In this document: piece by piece, positions 33,199 to 46,075 of the stretch | Layout of the letters: each line of letters begins with the position of its first letter | Position numbering within the stretch: the stretch's first letter is position 1 | Assembly (NCBI GenBank): GCA_002786025.1 | Contig: NHNW01000042.1 | Span: 310,001-374,000, forward strand | Direction of reading: 5' to 3' | Source of the DNA: Zasmidium citrigriseum | Taxonomy: Eukaryota; Ascomycota; Dothideomycetes; Mycosphaerellales; Mycosphaerellaceae | DNA length: 64,000 nt | The notes under the pieces: model-generated | What the model was told of the DNA's origin: nothing | Seen by the model: only the letters and a program-made list of their open reading frames with translations | The model's database searches: none | Position numbers and translations under genes: made by a program

Positions 33199-36100
33199 AG
33201 TGATTGCGACGGAGGTATTCGCATGCTCAGGTGGAGATGCTCGTTGATGTCGATGCCGAGTAAAAGCGCGAAGTTGGTGTTTGGTGCAAGTTTGTGTGAG
33301 GTGAGCTTGTCTGGGAGCTCGCGCGAGGTGACGGCATTGGCCCTGCGCTAGCGTGGCTGGCTAATCAATTTTTGATGGGTGGCCGGATTAGGTATGGTGG
33401 CTACGGAGAGCTGGATTTACGAGATGTTGGTTGGAATCTTGAGATGAGATTCTTTTGCTCTTGACATTATTCACTCACTCACTGACCTATCAGTTTGGTC
33501 GTTGCATCACTTCGCAATCACATGCTATTGTCTCGGTGTTCTGATCAGCATGAAGATGCTCAACTATTACTCACTCTGTCGCAGGTGACCAAACATCCAA
33601 CAAGCCCTTGAAGAGCTTGTAGTCCTGTAGTCTCTTGAAGAGCCTATCTCTCCAAGGGGTTTAGGCATAACTCATGGCGGATTGTTACTCGTTTCACACA
33701 GGATTCGAACCCTTTACACCTCCTGCCTAATGAATTCGGAATGTTGCCGGCTGTATATCCAACCATGAAAGCGAGGAGAAGAAGCTGGACCGCCTACTCT
33801 TGAAAAGGGCGCATGCTACGAGAAAGACTTCACTTACGTGCGAACGTCTGTGACCGATTGCGAACCGCAAGAGCGACGAGGCAAACTCCTCCTCAACGCA
33901 GGTCTCCAGATCGGCAGCGATCATCAGCGAGCATGTATGCCAGCCCGACCTGTCCTCTCCGGAGTGATCATCATAGCATCACTCATCGACATAGCCGCCT
34001 CGGCCCCCAAGAGGCGGTCAGAGAATAACTGATAGGAACGATCCGACGTGTGCTGGCGATACTATGGAGTCCAGGTCAGCAAACCTACCTGATTCGCCAA
34101 CCCAAAGACCAGGTCCTGTTGGTGTTGGTGTTTCTCGCTTCGTCAAAGTCGAACGTTTCCACCACCTGCCGTGCAACCCCCTTGACAACGAAACAATCAG
34201 TAATGATAGCTCACCTACGTCAACAGCAACTGTTACACGGCCACCTGCAGTCTGTATGCGGGAACATGCCTCGGACATCTTTCTCGAAAGGATAAATTGA
34301 CATGTAAAGTGCAGACGCAGAGCCGTCGAAATGCGTGAAGGATGGGGATCGGCCGCATGTACGTCAAGATGTACTGCGAATAGAGTGCATCCTCGTGGCG
34401 CTGAAGGGGGCGCCCACGTGGTCCAGAAGCCTTGTCTTGTGTTCGGGAGTAACCAGCCAAAAGAGGGTGTGTTGACTAGGATGTGGCGACAACGCATCCG
34501 TCGGAAAAGGACATGTGACTCACCCACCTTGACAACGTACGTAAAGTCGCTCAGCTCGCCATTGTCGACTTGCCTTCGATCCTGGATTATTATATGTTCT
34601 CCCCGCATTCTTCATAGCTAGAGACAAGCTCAAAGCCATCGCTCCATACACCAGCCGCGGTAGCAGAAGGCTTTCTTGTGATCACCAGCGGACCATGGTT
34701 CACGAACTCGCCGAACCTGGGAATCAATAAGCGCATCCCGGACAGTCGCGTGGGCGCCATGTTGTTCTCTTCTATTTTGCATGGATCGTCGCGCCAGGTG
34801 TCTTCGTTTAAGCGGTGTCACGCAAACGCATTGCTCTTCTGCGGCTGGCCACGCTGGGCCGCCCTCCGATGCAAATCGGGAGTGCTTGCCGAAGACGACA
34901 CTGCAAGCCACAGGTCGGGATGGGAGAAGCGAAATGAACGGCTTGTCAGCGCATGACGGGTGCTTGCGTGGTTGATTCTTTTTCGAGGTTCTGATGATGA
35001 TAACGAGTGGGTTTGTTGCGTGTTGAATGCAGCTGCCAAATCCTGGAAAGTCGTCGACTCAACGGCCGCCAATGCAAGTCGGTTGCAGGTGACGTTCTGC
35101 ACAGTGGCAGAAGTGGATAATATTCTAGCCGCGTTAGCCAATGAAACAAGGGCATTGTTGTGTTGTCGTATGCGAGAATGAGGGGAGTATTTTTGTTGTC
35201 AGCCTCCTTTTAGCGAAGTGATGCTTCTTGCAGGAACAATGGGTATGCGGTCAGCGCGGAAGAGGATACTTCCTATGTGCGACCATCCATCATGCGTGCC
35301 CGCATCTCAACAGTGAACAACTCATCGTCCATGTGAATAGTGGTGGCTTCGGCATCCATGGAGCCGGGTTTTGAACATGCTCTCGAAGCGAGGTCGAGCC
35401 CGGTCCGATATTCTCCAAGTCCCGTGCTGGCCGCCGGCTTAATATCTTCTAAATTGATTGGTAACCTGGTAAGGCGTGGACAAAGTGTAGACGACCAATC
35501 CGGCAGAGTGGACTCGCAACGTCGCGGCGAGTGTGTCTCAGCCCAGCGGCAAGCGCTCGCGATTTAAACGCGCCGGCTGGTCGCTTGCTCGGTTGCAGGG
35601 AGAAAGCGGTTGCTCGAGTCGTGACGAAGTTCGAGTACAGTTCGGCGGATCCTGGAGCGTGGCGCCGATCGCAGGCTTGGTGGATGCACGGTGGATACGG
35701 CGTAGGGAGCTGTCAAAATCCAACCACGCTAGCCGGATTGATGGCGGTGCAGACTCTGAAGATGGAGGTCGCGTTGGGCGTGACACGGCGTAGACAAGGG
35801 AGGTTTCCCCTTCGAGAAGCGTGTGGCTCTTCTTCGCCTCTTCGAGTGGTCTCATCTTCCTTGCAGGACAGGGCTGCCACGAGGAATGCGGCGTGCTGTG
35901 CATGCCGAAGAAAACGTGGCGTTGTGGCACGTCGGCCGTCAACGCTCGTCAACGGGCTGGCGGATGCAGTGTCGCGCAGACGCCCTGCTGCGAATGGCCC
36001 GCGTGAATGCCGTCGTGCGTCCTGCTGTGCGTGCGTCCAGCATGATGAGGAGGCGAGCATTGTCGCCGTCGCCGTCGCCATTCTCCACTGCCATGCGAAT

Positions 36101-38091
36101 CCGCCGGACGAGATGAAGATGACTTGATGACTGCAGTGGTGCGGCGGGCGGCGAAGGACTCGCAGGGATGGCAGCTGTAGTCGATAGTCGAGCCCCAGCG
36201 GCGGGCTAGCGTTGCTATTTCTCGTCGTCGCTCGCCCGGTAATAGCACTGCTCTTGTCGCTGGAGTCCCCGCCGACAGGGATGCGCCGACTGCATTGGGA
36301 GCGCCAGGGCCGCCTGGTCGTGGCCGGGGTGGTGGAAAAATTGATGGGATACGATCAGAGGCGCAAGCGACGCTGATATCGTGTTCGACGCAGGACTGGA
36401 GGCAGGCCCTCACGAGACCCTTCACGCTGCCGGCGCCGTCAACCGCAGCCTTCCAACTGCAATTTGATTAGCCCCCTGGTTGGAGTGTGCTGCTGCCAAC
36501 TGCTGCTGATGCTGCCCAGCCCGCCCGCCGCCAGCGGGTGCTGCCATATTGCGTCGTGCGTCACTGGGGTGCCGAATGGCGACGGACTTCAATCGATGCC
36601 GCTGCCACTGCGACCTCTTCTCACTGTCTGCCACCCTCTCCCTCTGCTGACTCGCTTCACATCGCCCGCCCTCGCCCTCAGCGCCGCCCCGGACCTGTCT
36701 GCAGCGCGCCCTGCCAGCGCGGATCCCGGCTCGCCTCCCGCCAGACAACAACAGGACATTTTGAATTTGCACATGCAGAGGCGACGACGGTGGTAGCGAG
36801 CCGGCACAGCTGCCAACCTTCTGCGCATCCAACCACCAACCAGAGCCCCCCAGGCGCTTCTCGTGCAGCTCCCGCTGCCTACTCACTATAGCCTGCAGGC
36901 GTTTGGCGCTGACGCTCGACGGTCGATTTGCTGTTTGATTGTCGAGAGACTCCCATCTCTCCCCGTGAGGCCACGTCCTCGCAGACACTTTCATTAACAT
37001 TCATTCATTCGACGCTGCCGCCCACGGACCAAGCTGCTGCTCCTGCTGCTGCTGCTCTCGCCTGCCCGACCTCCGACCTACCTCGAGCTTCCCGGGCAAG
37101 CATCTCTGTGGGGCCCCTTCCCCTCCGTGTCACGGGCGCTCGTCACAACCAGGAAGCCAGAGGCCATCACTGCTCGCCCGCTGCCGGCTCCCTCCCAGCG
37201 CCTGCATTGACACTGAGACCTGCATCGATTCCAATTACACGCCCCCCATCCCGGTCTCACTCTGCCTGACGACATATCCGCGCTTGACAACCGCCACGTC
37301 GATCCACTCAACAGCCAGCCCGCCGGGGAGACGGGTATATCTGGCTGGGTACGCTTGCTGTGCGGCCCGGTGCTGGAGCCTTCATCGTCTTGTCACCTTT
37401 GGGTTCAGTAACGGTCGGTCGATCCTCGACGGAGCTGGCAGCGACGTTCAATCTTGGATGACCAGGCCCGTCCTTGCGACCACATTCCCCCATCTCCACC
37501 CCGGCCTTTGTCTCTGAGAACGCACGGGACAGGGACTGCAGAGCCGCAAATTGCGCCAGACCCGCAGGGAACTGGGGCAGGAGCCTGTGCACATCGTAGC
37601 GCCTTCCAAAGGGCCAGCGTGACGACGATATCAATACTGAGCGCAACCTCCAACTGCTCGACTCCATGTCGTGTGGAACGGATCCAAGCCCCTCCTACCT
37701 CTATCCAGTTGCGCGCGTTGCACAGTCACCCAGGTCTCATTCACATCAGAGACCATCTACCACACACGAGCTACCTGATTACCTCTATCGATATCGTTCT
37801 GGACCTCTGGATCGCAGCGGTCGGTCGTGGTGACGAACGCTTGCACAGCGACACTCGAACCCCGCGCACAAAGCCGCATTACCTCTTCGCCTGTTGGTGG
37901 TTGGCAAACTCAACGACTATCCGCTGGGGCCGGCCATTTCGCTCTCCTCGCAGGTAGCCTTCACCATCTCGCACCTTGGAATTCTCACAAAACCCCAGCA
38001 CTCCCAAGGTAGAACCACGGCCATTGTCCCTTCCAGTCCCAGAGAGCGACTACAACAGACGCTGTTCTACGAGTGACACGGTCCCAGAATT
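33199..38091. other. 4.9 kb gene-poor region upstream of the velvet gene
   Basis: I find no gene with a family motif or coherent exon joins. Long overlapping GC-rich ORFs between 35,500 and 37,700 look like compositional artefacts. About 36,800-38,091 is pyrimidine-rich, with CTG/CTC runs (for example around 37,030), and would suit a long 5' leader and promoter of the velvet regulator. Confidence 0.45.
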
Positions 38092-39621
38092 ATGATGGCC
38101 CGCAGTCAGATTGAACTTATCGTTCGACAACAGCCCACCAGGGCGCAGGTCGTTCAAGAGAACAACCCCAAGAATCGCAAACCCATCGATCCTCCTCCCA
38201 TCATCGAACTCAAGTATGACGACCGAAATGACCCTCAGAACAGTCAGTGGCTCGTCAGCCCACGAACCTTCATGATGGTCCTGTTGATCCCTGAAAGAGA
38301 GGGAGATGAACCGATTCCAGGAAAGCACTTGATCGGACAGACGGTCTCGAGCTTGCATAGGTTGAAAGACATCAACAATAAGGGTGAGTCAAATGTCTGA
38401 GATGTCGAGGAGGCTGGAGTTTGAAACCGCACTCAGTCAGCTATGTAAATGGCTGGACGCTAACTTGTCCTTGCAGATGGAGGCTTCTTCGTCTTTGGCG
38501 ACATCTCAGCGAAGAAACTTGGTCGCTACAAGTTGAGATTCAGCCTGTTCGATACTCATAAGTGAGTGCATATTCATATCGTCTCGCTTGACGCGTCGCT
38601 GACTCGCAGCAGGGAGAGCAACGAAGTCTACTTCATGGGCTCAGTCGATTCTGACATCTTTCCTGGTATGATCTCTCGACTCGCGACGAAGTTGATCGAT
38701 ACTGACGCGCCCAGTGCTACCACAACGCGACTTCGGCAGCATGTCCGAGTCCACTCACCTCACACGTACCTTTTCAGATCAGGGAGTCAAGCTGCGCGTC
38801 CGCAAGGACAACCGCGCAATCTCCAGGTTTGTCGATCTATCCTGACTGCTCTGTTCAAAACTGACTTGTCTCTTTCCAGCATCGGCCAGAAGCGATCATA
38901 CAACGCGTCACCACCCGAAGCGACATCCCCTGGCCTACATTCCAACATGTACGGAGGCGCCGTTCAAGATCACCACTACGCACAGTCTGTTCACTCACCC
39001 GCCGCCAAACGCCATCGATCAGGGAGCGAGTACGACACTGGCTCCCACATGTATCAGCACATGCCCATAGCTGACTCCCAGCTCTCTCAATATGGGAGTG
39101 GGATTCCAAGCGCGACGCGTTCTTGGGCTGGCAGCGACCACTCTCGAGTCCATAGCGGCTACAGCCAGCAACAATCACCTCTAAGCCTATCCATGATGGG
39201 CAGAGTACAGCCAGCGATGGCATCACAGGTGCAGACACCAGGCTGGCAGGGCATGAACCAGAACAGCGCGCTCCCATCACCAGCGTCGACAGTTAGCAAC
39301 AGTCAACAGCCGTCATATCCCAGTGTGACCTCACAACAACAGTCATCCTCTCTCTTCGGCGATCCGGGATCCGCGAGCTCGATTCCGAGGAATTACTACA
39401 CCAGCAGTAGCAGCTACCAGTATCCAGGGCCAGGACAGTATCAGAGCCAGCACTCAGGAGAAGTCCAGAGCGCATATCCAGAACTACCTCAGATTTCAGA
39501 CGGCGCGAATATGGGCTCGGCGCAAAGTCAAAGTTACAGCCAAGGATATCTCCCGTACAGTACTGAGGCGAGCGAGGTCTCTGGCGCGTATGCGTACAAC
39601 ATGGCAGACCAAAAGTTCTAG
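38092..39621 (+). CDS. vosA: Velvet-family developmental regulator, VosA-type
   Basis: Nuclear regulator of sporulation and secondary metabolism. Exons 38092-38383, 38477-38561, 38610-38665, 38715-38826, 38880-39621; 428 residues to the first stop. The velvet domain starts almost at the N-terminus: IELIVRQQPTRAQVVQEN, DPPPIIELKYDD, TVSSLHRLKDINNKDGGFFV, GRYKLRFSLFD, and TRTFSDQGVKLRVRKDNRAI. An N-terminal velvet domain followed by a long Ser/Gln/Tyr-rich tail is the VosA layout, unlike VelB (split domain) or VelC (C-terminal domain). Exon 3 has a CAGCAG tandem acceptor, so one residue may vary. After the TAG at 39619-39621 the same frame stays open to 40272 and encodes a forkhead-like domain (next entry). 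Confidence 0.85.
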
Positions 39622-40272
39622 GGAAATCCTGTGTCTACAGTCCCTCAGCCGTACGGTGATGCCCATCGTACGTCCAGTCTATACGCTCCTACACCGCAAG
39701 GGCCGCCATTGGATATTTCTCTTCTCAACCAGCGTGCTCATCAATTGGAGGAAGTCTTTGAAGGCGAGAGCGTTGACTACGCTGCAGATGGCGCCAGGGA
39801 TCTGAGGCCGCCTTACCACTACCACCAGCTTGCGGCCATGGCTATTCTCAGTGCACCAGAGCGGCGAGCGACTTTCAACTATATCTACGATTGGGTCAGG
39901 TCAAAATTTGCCTTTTATCGCTACTTGGACAGGCCAGGCCAGCGACCCGATTTCCGCTTTGCCCTAGGTAACTGCATGCTCTCGCGCGCAGACTTCAAGC
40001 TTGTGTCGATACTTAGCGATTCACATGAAAGATTCTGGACTATTGAGACTGAGGAGAACCTCGACTGGCTCGTTGAGGAGGCCGGAAAGCTTTGCGAGAA
40101 GCAAAGCGCAACCGCGTCATCGCATGCTCAGGACGATGCCATTCGAGCGGATTCGACATCAGAACAGCAAAAGACTGATTCTGTATCTGGGTCTCTTGAT
40201 GATCCCGACAAACCTGTACCCTCCATCGAAGACGACCCTACCAGCCCTGAGGATGTTGACCGACTAGAATGA
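39622..40272 (+). CDS. Forkhead-like domain in frame with the velvet gene, after one TAG
   Basis: 216 codons in exactly the velvet frame, with no ATG before the domain. RPPYHYHQLAAMAILSAPER, then NYIYDWVRSKFAFYR and ERFWTIETEE align with the forkhead blocks (K/R)PPYSYxxLIxMAI, IYxWIxxxFPFYR and GxxWTI. The recognition-helix block usually reading WQNSIRHNLS is DFRFALGNCMLS here, so the classic Asn and His base contacts are lost. An acidic tail follows. Because the frame lacks a start codon it is probably a C-terminal extension of the velvet protein. It could be reached by removing a 45-base GT..AG segment (39577-39621, which carries the TAG and keeps phase) or by stop readthrough; a fused product would have about 630 residues. 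A dead remnant is the alternative. Confidence 0.55.
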   Translation, partial: GNPVSTVPQPYGDAHRTSSLYAPTPQGPPLDISLLNQRAHQLEEVFEGESVDYAADGARDLRPPYHYHQLAAMAILSAPERRATFNYIYDWVRSKFAFYRYLDRPGQRPDFRFALGNCMLSRADFKLVSILSDSHERFWTIETEENLDWLVEEAGKLCEKQSATASSHAQDDAIRADSTSEQQKTDSVSGSLDDPDKPVPSIEDDPTSPEDVDRLE

Positions 40273-42604
40273 TGGCACGACACAACTTGCACACTTCTTT
40301 CATGACTTTACGCATTACACAACAGCGAGGCGTTTGGAGGGGAAAAGGAATTCAGGGCGGCAGTTTCATTCTTAGCGAAGCATTTGATTGGGGTTTGACG
40401 CGATACTATGGGTGTGTGATTCTTGGAACCCGGATCAACAGGACGCTTCGCTTCTACTTTGCTTTTGCTTGTTCGCCTCGCTTGCCACCCCAAAATCGAC
40501 TGTAAATATTACTACCAGCACCTTGACAGCTTCAAAAGGAGATGAGCTCTCAAAACGACACACTTGACGTCTACTTCCCAGTTCAGCAGTCTTCACAACC
40601 TCGATCAGGAAATCTGCAATTCCCCAGAGCAGCGCTGCAGAAGAGCTGTCCATGGTTTCGAACCGGTACCTGCACTCTGCATACAAACGAGCCTTGGGAA
40701 CAAAAGACGGGAGATTGACTTTCGCTTCCATCGAAAACGATGACTACGGATTGCGCAAGCGATGCATGGGGAGCTGACGTTCCTGCTTTTCCATAGTAGG
40801 TACCTGAATACCTTACTTTGCACTGACAGGTCGGAAGCTGGACCGAGTAGAAGCAGAGTACGTACCTGACTTCGCTACCAGAGATCAGAGGGTGACGAGT
40901 GATGGATGAGGTGAAGAGGCACGAGACCTCTTGCTCGAAGGAGTAGACCCATGACTCGCGCGGGACGCAGGCGAAGGAAAACAACCACATCGATCGGCGG
41001 GGTTGAGGAGAGATTGAGTTTGAGCGTGCATGAGGCGAGGTCAGCGAATGGGAGTTGGAGGTGCTTGTTGAATGCTGAGGGGTTGTTTCATCACGGAATG
41101 GGAGCTTGGGGGCGAGAACATGTTGCAGGGCGCTTGTTTGAGGCGAGTGGCCATGAGAGAAGGTGGTGGTGGCGAGAGGCAAGAGACCGAACGATGCGAG
41201 CTGAAGAGACGGAAACGAAATTCTCCGAAAGGATCGCAACGACAACAAAGAAGGATTTTTGGCGTTGAGCAAGTTGCGATCCTTCGAGTTTGCTGACTTT
41301 TGCATGTGAAGAAACTATACGATATCTTACGACAATGGAGGCGAGGACGACGCCAGCCTCGGTTGGCTTTCGAAAAGATAGCAATACGATGCTAGAACTA
41401 CCTCCTAACTAAATTCGAACAATGGTATAGCTGCGAGGCGTCGTGGATACGAGTCCGAAGTGTCTAGTGAAGGCTGATCGACATTTGGGAAGGACCGATA
41501 GCTGTACGAACGTGTTTGTTGATTGTTGATGTTGAGGAAGATGTGGTATCCTACTTCGTCATCTTGGAACGTCGAGGCCGGAGCTTTTCGACCGCTGGAT
41601 TGTTCAACGTCTCTCGTTCAGAGATCGGTTTGGAAGTCGGAGCATTTGTATGCAATACCGCTGGATCTCGCAACGGCCGTTTCCTCTCAACGACTACCCA
41701 CGAGATTGTTTTAGAAGTCGGAGGATTACCAGAGGACTGTGAAACGTGCCGCCCATTTCCTTCACGAACAAACAGTGGTATAGCAACGGGGCCATATCCA
41801 GAGGTCCCTTCAACGTCCCTTCCCTCTGATGGCGCAACGAAATCTCCTGACTTCATCCCCGTTTGAAGGGACCTCAGGTACTCCTGAGACTTCCTTCGTC
41901 AGTAAGGCCAGAGGGGCAGTGTTGTGTTGTGTAAACAAACACGCTTGACGCGAACGTGGCGATGGTCAAGGTCGGGAGCAGCAGGTCGGCGACATTCCAT
42001 CAACTCAAACATCTCCCATGACTTGTCTTCCGTATCGCCTACCTTTCCCTCAGACAGGACTCCCCCTTTCATCTTTGCATCACGCCCTTCACCGCTCTTC
42101 TTCCCCAATCGCGAGACGCGCATCAGAGCTTGGGAATAGCAACGCTCCCGATCCCAAGGCAACCCTCGACGATCACCTTCACGCAAACCAGATCATCGTC
42201 CATCCATGGCACAGCACTCCATAACAGGTTTGCCGAAAAGAAGAACAAGTATTTGTAAAAGAGGTCACTACCACAGGAACCTTCATCGTGGAAGTACCAT
42301 TGGTAAAGTTGTATATAGTACAAACACAATCGCTCCCACGAAGAGGGAGGACGAAAGGGTTTCTTGGTATGATTACATTAAAAAGACAAAACGGCGTCGA
42401 CGCGCTTCTGCAGCAGTGATGAGTTCCCCTGCAGCGTACCTGCAGCACATCGTACCGTGAAAGTCGGCCGCGGGCTGTCTGCTCATGCAAGGCACCCATC
42501 TCGACCCAGCAGACGTCGTCGATGGTAAGAACGGTGATCAACACCTCTTTCCCATCGACCCTCTGCATCAAGAACCACAACCACAGGTAACACAAACCCA
42601 TCCC
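40273..42604. other. 2.3 kb spacer, no gene seen
   Basis: Includes the 3' flank of the velvet/forkhead region and the 3' flank of sas3. The 240-codon minus-strand frame at 40583-41305 has no motif and biased composition, so I leave it out. Confidence 0.5.
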
Positions 42605-45600
42605 CTACTCATACTGAATCTCCTCGTCCTCCTCACCCGGAGCATCCGGATCGTCATCTTCCTCCATCTTGGCATCCTCATTCTCCTCGTCGGCAGCACC
42701 TTCCTCAGCAACAGCCTCATCTTTACTAGCCTTCTCATCATCCGCCGCCGTAATAGCCACATCGCCAAGTTTGCTCCGCGTCCGGCGCAGAGCACTCGCC
42801 GTGCCGCCATTACTCGGGCTATGGTTATGATGATGATTCGAGCTACTAGGCCGTGGCCTCCGCGGCGTCATGCTATACGAGTTGCGATTACTGCTGCGTC
42901 TCCCCGCTGGACGGCCGGGTCGTCGCTTTGAGGTTGAAGCCATGCCAGGTACAGGTGGGAAGATCTCGAAGCGTGTTGGTGGGATGGGCCCCGCGGAGTA
43001 CGGCTGCGATCCCGAGTGGAAAGAAGCCGGGCTGGCTTCGCCGGAATCCATGTGCTGCATGCCGTTCGGCGTCTTCCGAGGGGAGCGTCGACTCGGGGAG
43101 CCATTTGTTGGAGGGCGCTCTGACATGGAGGGTTGTGGCGTTAATGCAAGGGGTGGCGGAGTCTTCTTGCGAGCTTTGGGCGAGACCCCATTCACTTGGG
43201 GCATCTCGGTGGATTCCGCGGCGTCGGTTGGATTGTCCTCTTTCGGGGTCTTGCCTTCTTCCTGGGCCTTGAGGGTCTGCTGTACGCCTTCTTCAGGTTC
43301 CGGAGGCACTTCCACAGGTTCGTCTCTTGGCGCGACGGTCTGCAGGGGTTGATTCGTCTCCTCACCCATAGCGAAGAGGTTGGTCGGTCTGCCCATCACG
43401 TAGGGCGTCCAGACAAGGTTCTCTGGCTTGATCTTGATAGTCGCTTTCTTCTCGTGCTTCTCAACATACTCCTTCATGTAGTCGTAGTCGAGACGCAGAG
43501 CATACGACTTCGTGATTGGATCTCGGACGAGGAACCGCAGGGCTTCGAGCGTGGAGATGATGTCGTCGGGTGTCATGCCAGTCTCCTTCGCGATTTGCAC
43601 AATGGTGATCGGCTTGCTCTCGTTCGTTGTCGACTCTTGGCCCTTGTAGCGGAGGAGCAGCTTGCAGATGACTGTCCGCCAGTATGAGCGATACGAAACC
43701 AGGCCCATATCTGACAGTGGTTTCTCAGGAGATCCGGTTCTACCCTCGACCTTCGTCAAAAGATACGAAAACTCGATCAAGACACGCCCAAAACCACGTC
43801 GCATGTGCACCGGAAGGACCAGGATACAAGACACGTTGTTGCCAGGGTTGCTGAGTGCGGGATCATTGGCGGTGCCTTCGAGTTGCGAGTCTGTGCTGCC
43901 ATTTGGCTCAGGGTTCTTGCTGTCATCGAAGGAACTCCTAGGTTCGAGAGGAGGCGGTGGACCACAGCCGCGCTTCTCCTTGGAGAAGTATCCCACAAAA
44001 TGGCATCCAAATTCGTCATTCTCAGTCATGATGTAGAACAAGAAGGGCTCCACATCGTAGTAGAGTGTCTTTGAGCCGAGGAAGAGCTTGGCCAACAAGC
44101 AAAGGTTCTGGCAATAGAGTGGGTTTCGACGGCCATCGACCTCAAAGAATGAAAGTGTGGTCTCAAGACCAGTCTCGGGATTCTTGATGCGGTCGCGATA
44201 AATTTCGTCGCCCGGTGGGTTCTTGGCCGCACACTTGAGCTTGTGCCGCCAGGCGACGTAGTCTGAGCTCATGTACTTTAGACAGAACTCGCATATGTAG
44301 AGATGCTTGTTGCGGCTGTACTCTTCCGGGTATGGTGCGGCATGCCAAGTATCAATCTCATATTGACCAAAGTTGATGCACTTGATCTTGCTTCCAAGTT
44401 GGCCCGCTTGTTTCGATCGGGCGGGAGTCTCGCCGTTAGTGTTGGCCATCTTCTCCTTCCATTGTTGCTCAGCTTTATCGCGGGCAGCCTGAAAGGCTTG
44501 TCGATCGGCCTCTGATGGATAGGTGCGCGCTGTTTCGGCTTCAGCATCGGTCAAGATTCCGCCGTATGGTTTGCCTTTGTTTTCGTCGACTTCTCGGTCC
44601 TGGAATGGGAAGAATGGGTTAGTGTACATGGATGTTTGGACGGTCGGAAAGTGTGCAGGCTCTTCTGGTTCGGCGGTGACAGTACGTCGACTGTTGCGAG
44701 CTCTTCGTTGTCGATCCCGCTCGCGACGCTTCTGCTTCTTTTGCACATCGCGCTCAATCTGGTCCCATTGGGCTACTGTTACTGGAATGGCAATGACAGC
44801 GCTCTTGGGGTTGTCAGATCTTGAGATGATTCGTGCTCCAAGCTTCCGGCCTTTGAGGTTGCGTTGAGGTCGCCCGGCACGACTCCTAGGTGAGCCAGGC
44901 TCCTCAGCATCGTCAACACCATTAGCTTCCTCGACATCTTCCTCTGGCTCGTCGACGACCACCGCTGGCACATCGTCTTCTTCTTCTTCTTCTGGATTGG
45001 TGCGTCTCCGTTTCCGAATAGGAGGGCGAGGCGGTTCGTCAACATCTTCTGAAGGTGTCTTCCGCTTTCTAAGCGATCTTGAACCGTCCATGCCGTCATC
45101 CGGGAGGATCAAAGTATTGAAGACAGAGTGCGAGCCAGGCTTGATGCCACCTCTTGCAGAGGGTAGAAGGTCTCTGGCCATCTTGGGGGCCGACGAGCGG
45201 CGGCGGTTGGTAAGGAGGGTAGGGACATCTTTGAAGTCCTCCTCGAGACCATTTTCGACGCACTCGCGACATCGCCAGCGTTCAGGGACTGCAAATGTGT
45301 GTCAGTTATGATTGTTTGCCAAGCAGAGACATGCATGGGGGCTGAGCAGATCTCACGACGTACCTTCGTCTTCAGCTAGCGAGCCTGCATTTCTGGCACA
45401 TTGCCGGTGGGCTGCAGGAACGGAAGTCAGCGCGCTTGGACCCTTGAGCTTGATATCATTTTGTAGCTTTGCCGCAATTCTTCCACTTTCGACTTTCGAA
45501 ACCAGAACTTGCGTTTCTTCGTGTTCTCGACACTTACCGTTGTCACCGCACACCGAGCATGCCAGATATTCTTCGAATTCCTCGCTGGGATCATTTTCTT

Positions 45601-46075
45601 CGCTCTGGCCGCAGAATCTGGAAATGACGTTAGCCCGCACGATCGACAGCTTTTTGAGCATGGCTTCCACTTACACGCAACGATTCGCATCAGGGTTTCC
45701 TATCTTCTGATCCTCGTCGTCGACGTCGTCCGCAGCTTCCCAATCCTGTTCTTCACCTTGGTCACTATCGGCATCGGAATCGTCATCTTGGTCCTCATCG
45801 ATCTCGGCTTCGGATTCGTCGTCTTCAGATGCTTTTCTCGCTTTCGACCGACTCGACCTCGTCTTCACTGCACCAACGACCTCACCGTCGTCCTCGTCGT
45901 CATCCTCGATCTCGCCTTCCGCGTCGGCATCTGAATCTACCTCCTCGCCTTCAGCATCGGCATCCTCGTCGACCTCTTCGTCTTCCTCTTCCTCCTCGAT
46001 CTCGGCCACGGGAGCGTCCTCGTCCTGGTCGTCTATCTCCATCTTCTGCCCCTTGGGTTGGGCCCGATAGCTCAC
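42605..46075 (-). CDS. sas3: MYST histone acetyltransferase with PHD finger (Sas3/NuA3 type)
   Basis: Catalytic subunit of a NuA3-like complex that acetylates histone H3. Exons (minus) 46075-45675, 45617-45538, 45411-45364, 45288-42605; 1070 residues. The N-terminus is a long acidic tract. A PHD-type finger spans exons 1-4 (RCVFCGQ, LACSVCGDN, AHRQCARN, RWRCRECV), so it exists only after splicing. The MYST domain has the C2HC finger CEFCLKYMSS...WRHKLKC (about 509-529), YCQNLCLLAKLFLG, FFYIM-like LFYIMTENDEFG, the acetyl-CoA loop MRRGFGRVLIEFSYLL, and PEKPLSDMGLVSYRSYW with the catalytic Glu. About 45 residues rich in Pro, Ser and Asn are inserted between FSKEKR and VSCILVLP inside the HAT fold. 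The tail is Ser/Pro/Arg-rich, ending acidic. Confidence 0.9.

Noticed and set aside
33690..33740. tRNA-like T-arm (GGGTTCGAATCC on the minus strand)
   Set aside because: The T-stem pairs poorly, no matching 7-base acceptor stem or D-arm can be drawn, so I do not call a tRNA.
35530..37000. Several overlapping ORFs of 110-198 codons
   Set aside because: GC-rich DNA with few stops gives open frames on both strands at once; none has family features.
40583..41305. 240-codon minus-strand ORF
   Set aside because: No motif, Ser-rich low-information composition, overlaps other random ORFs.
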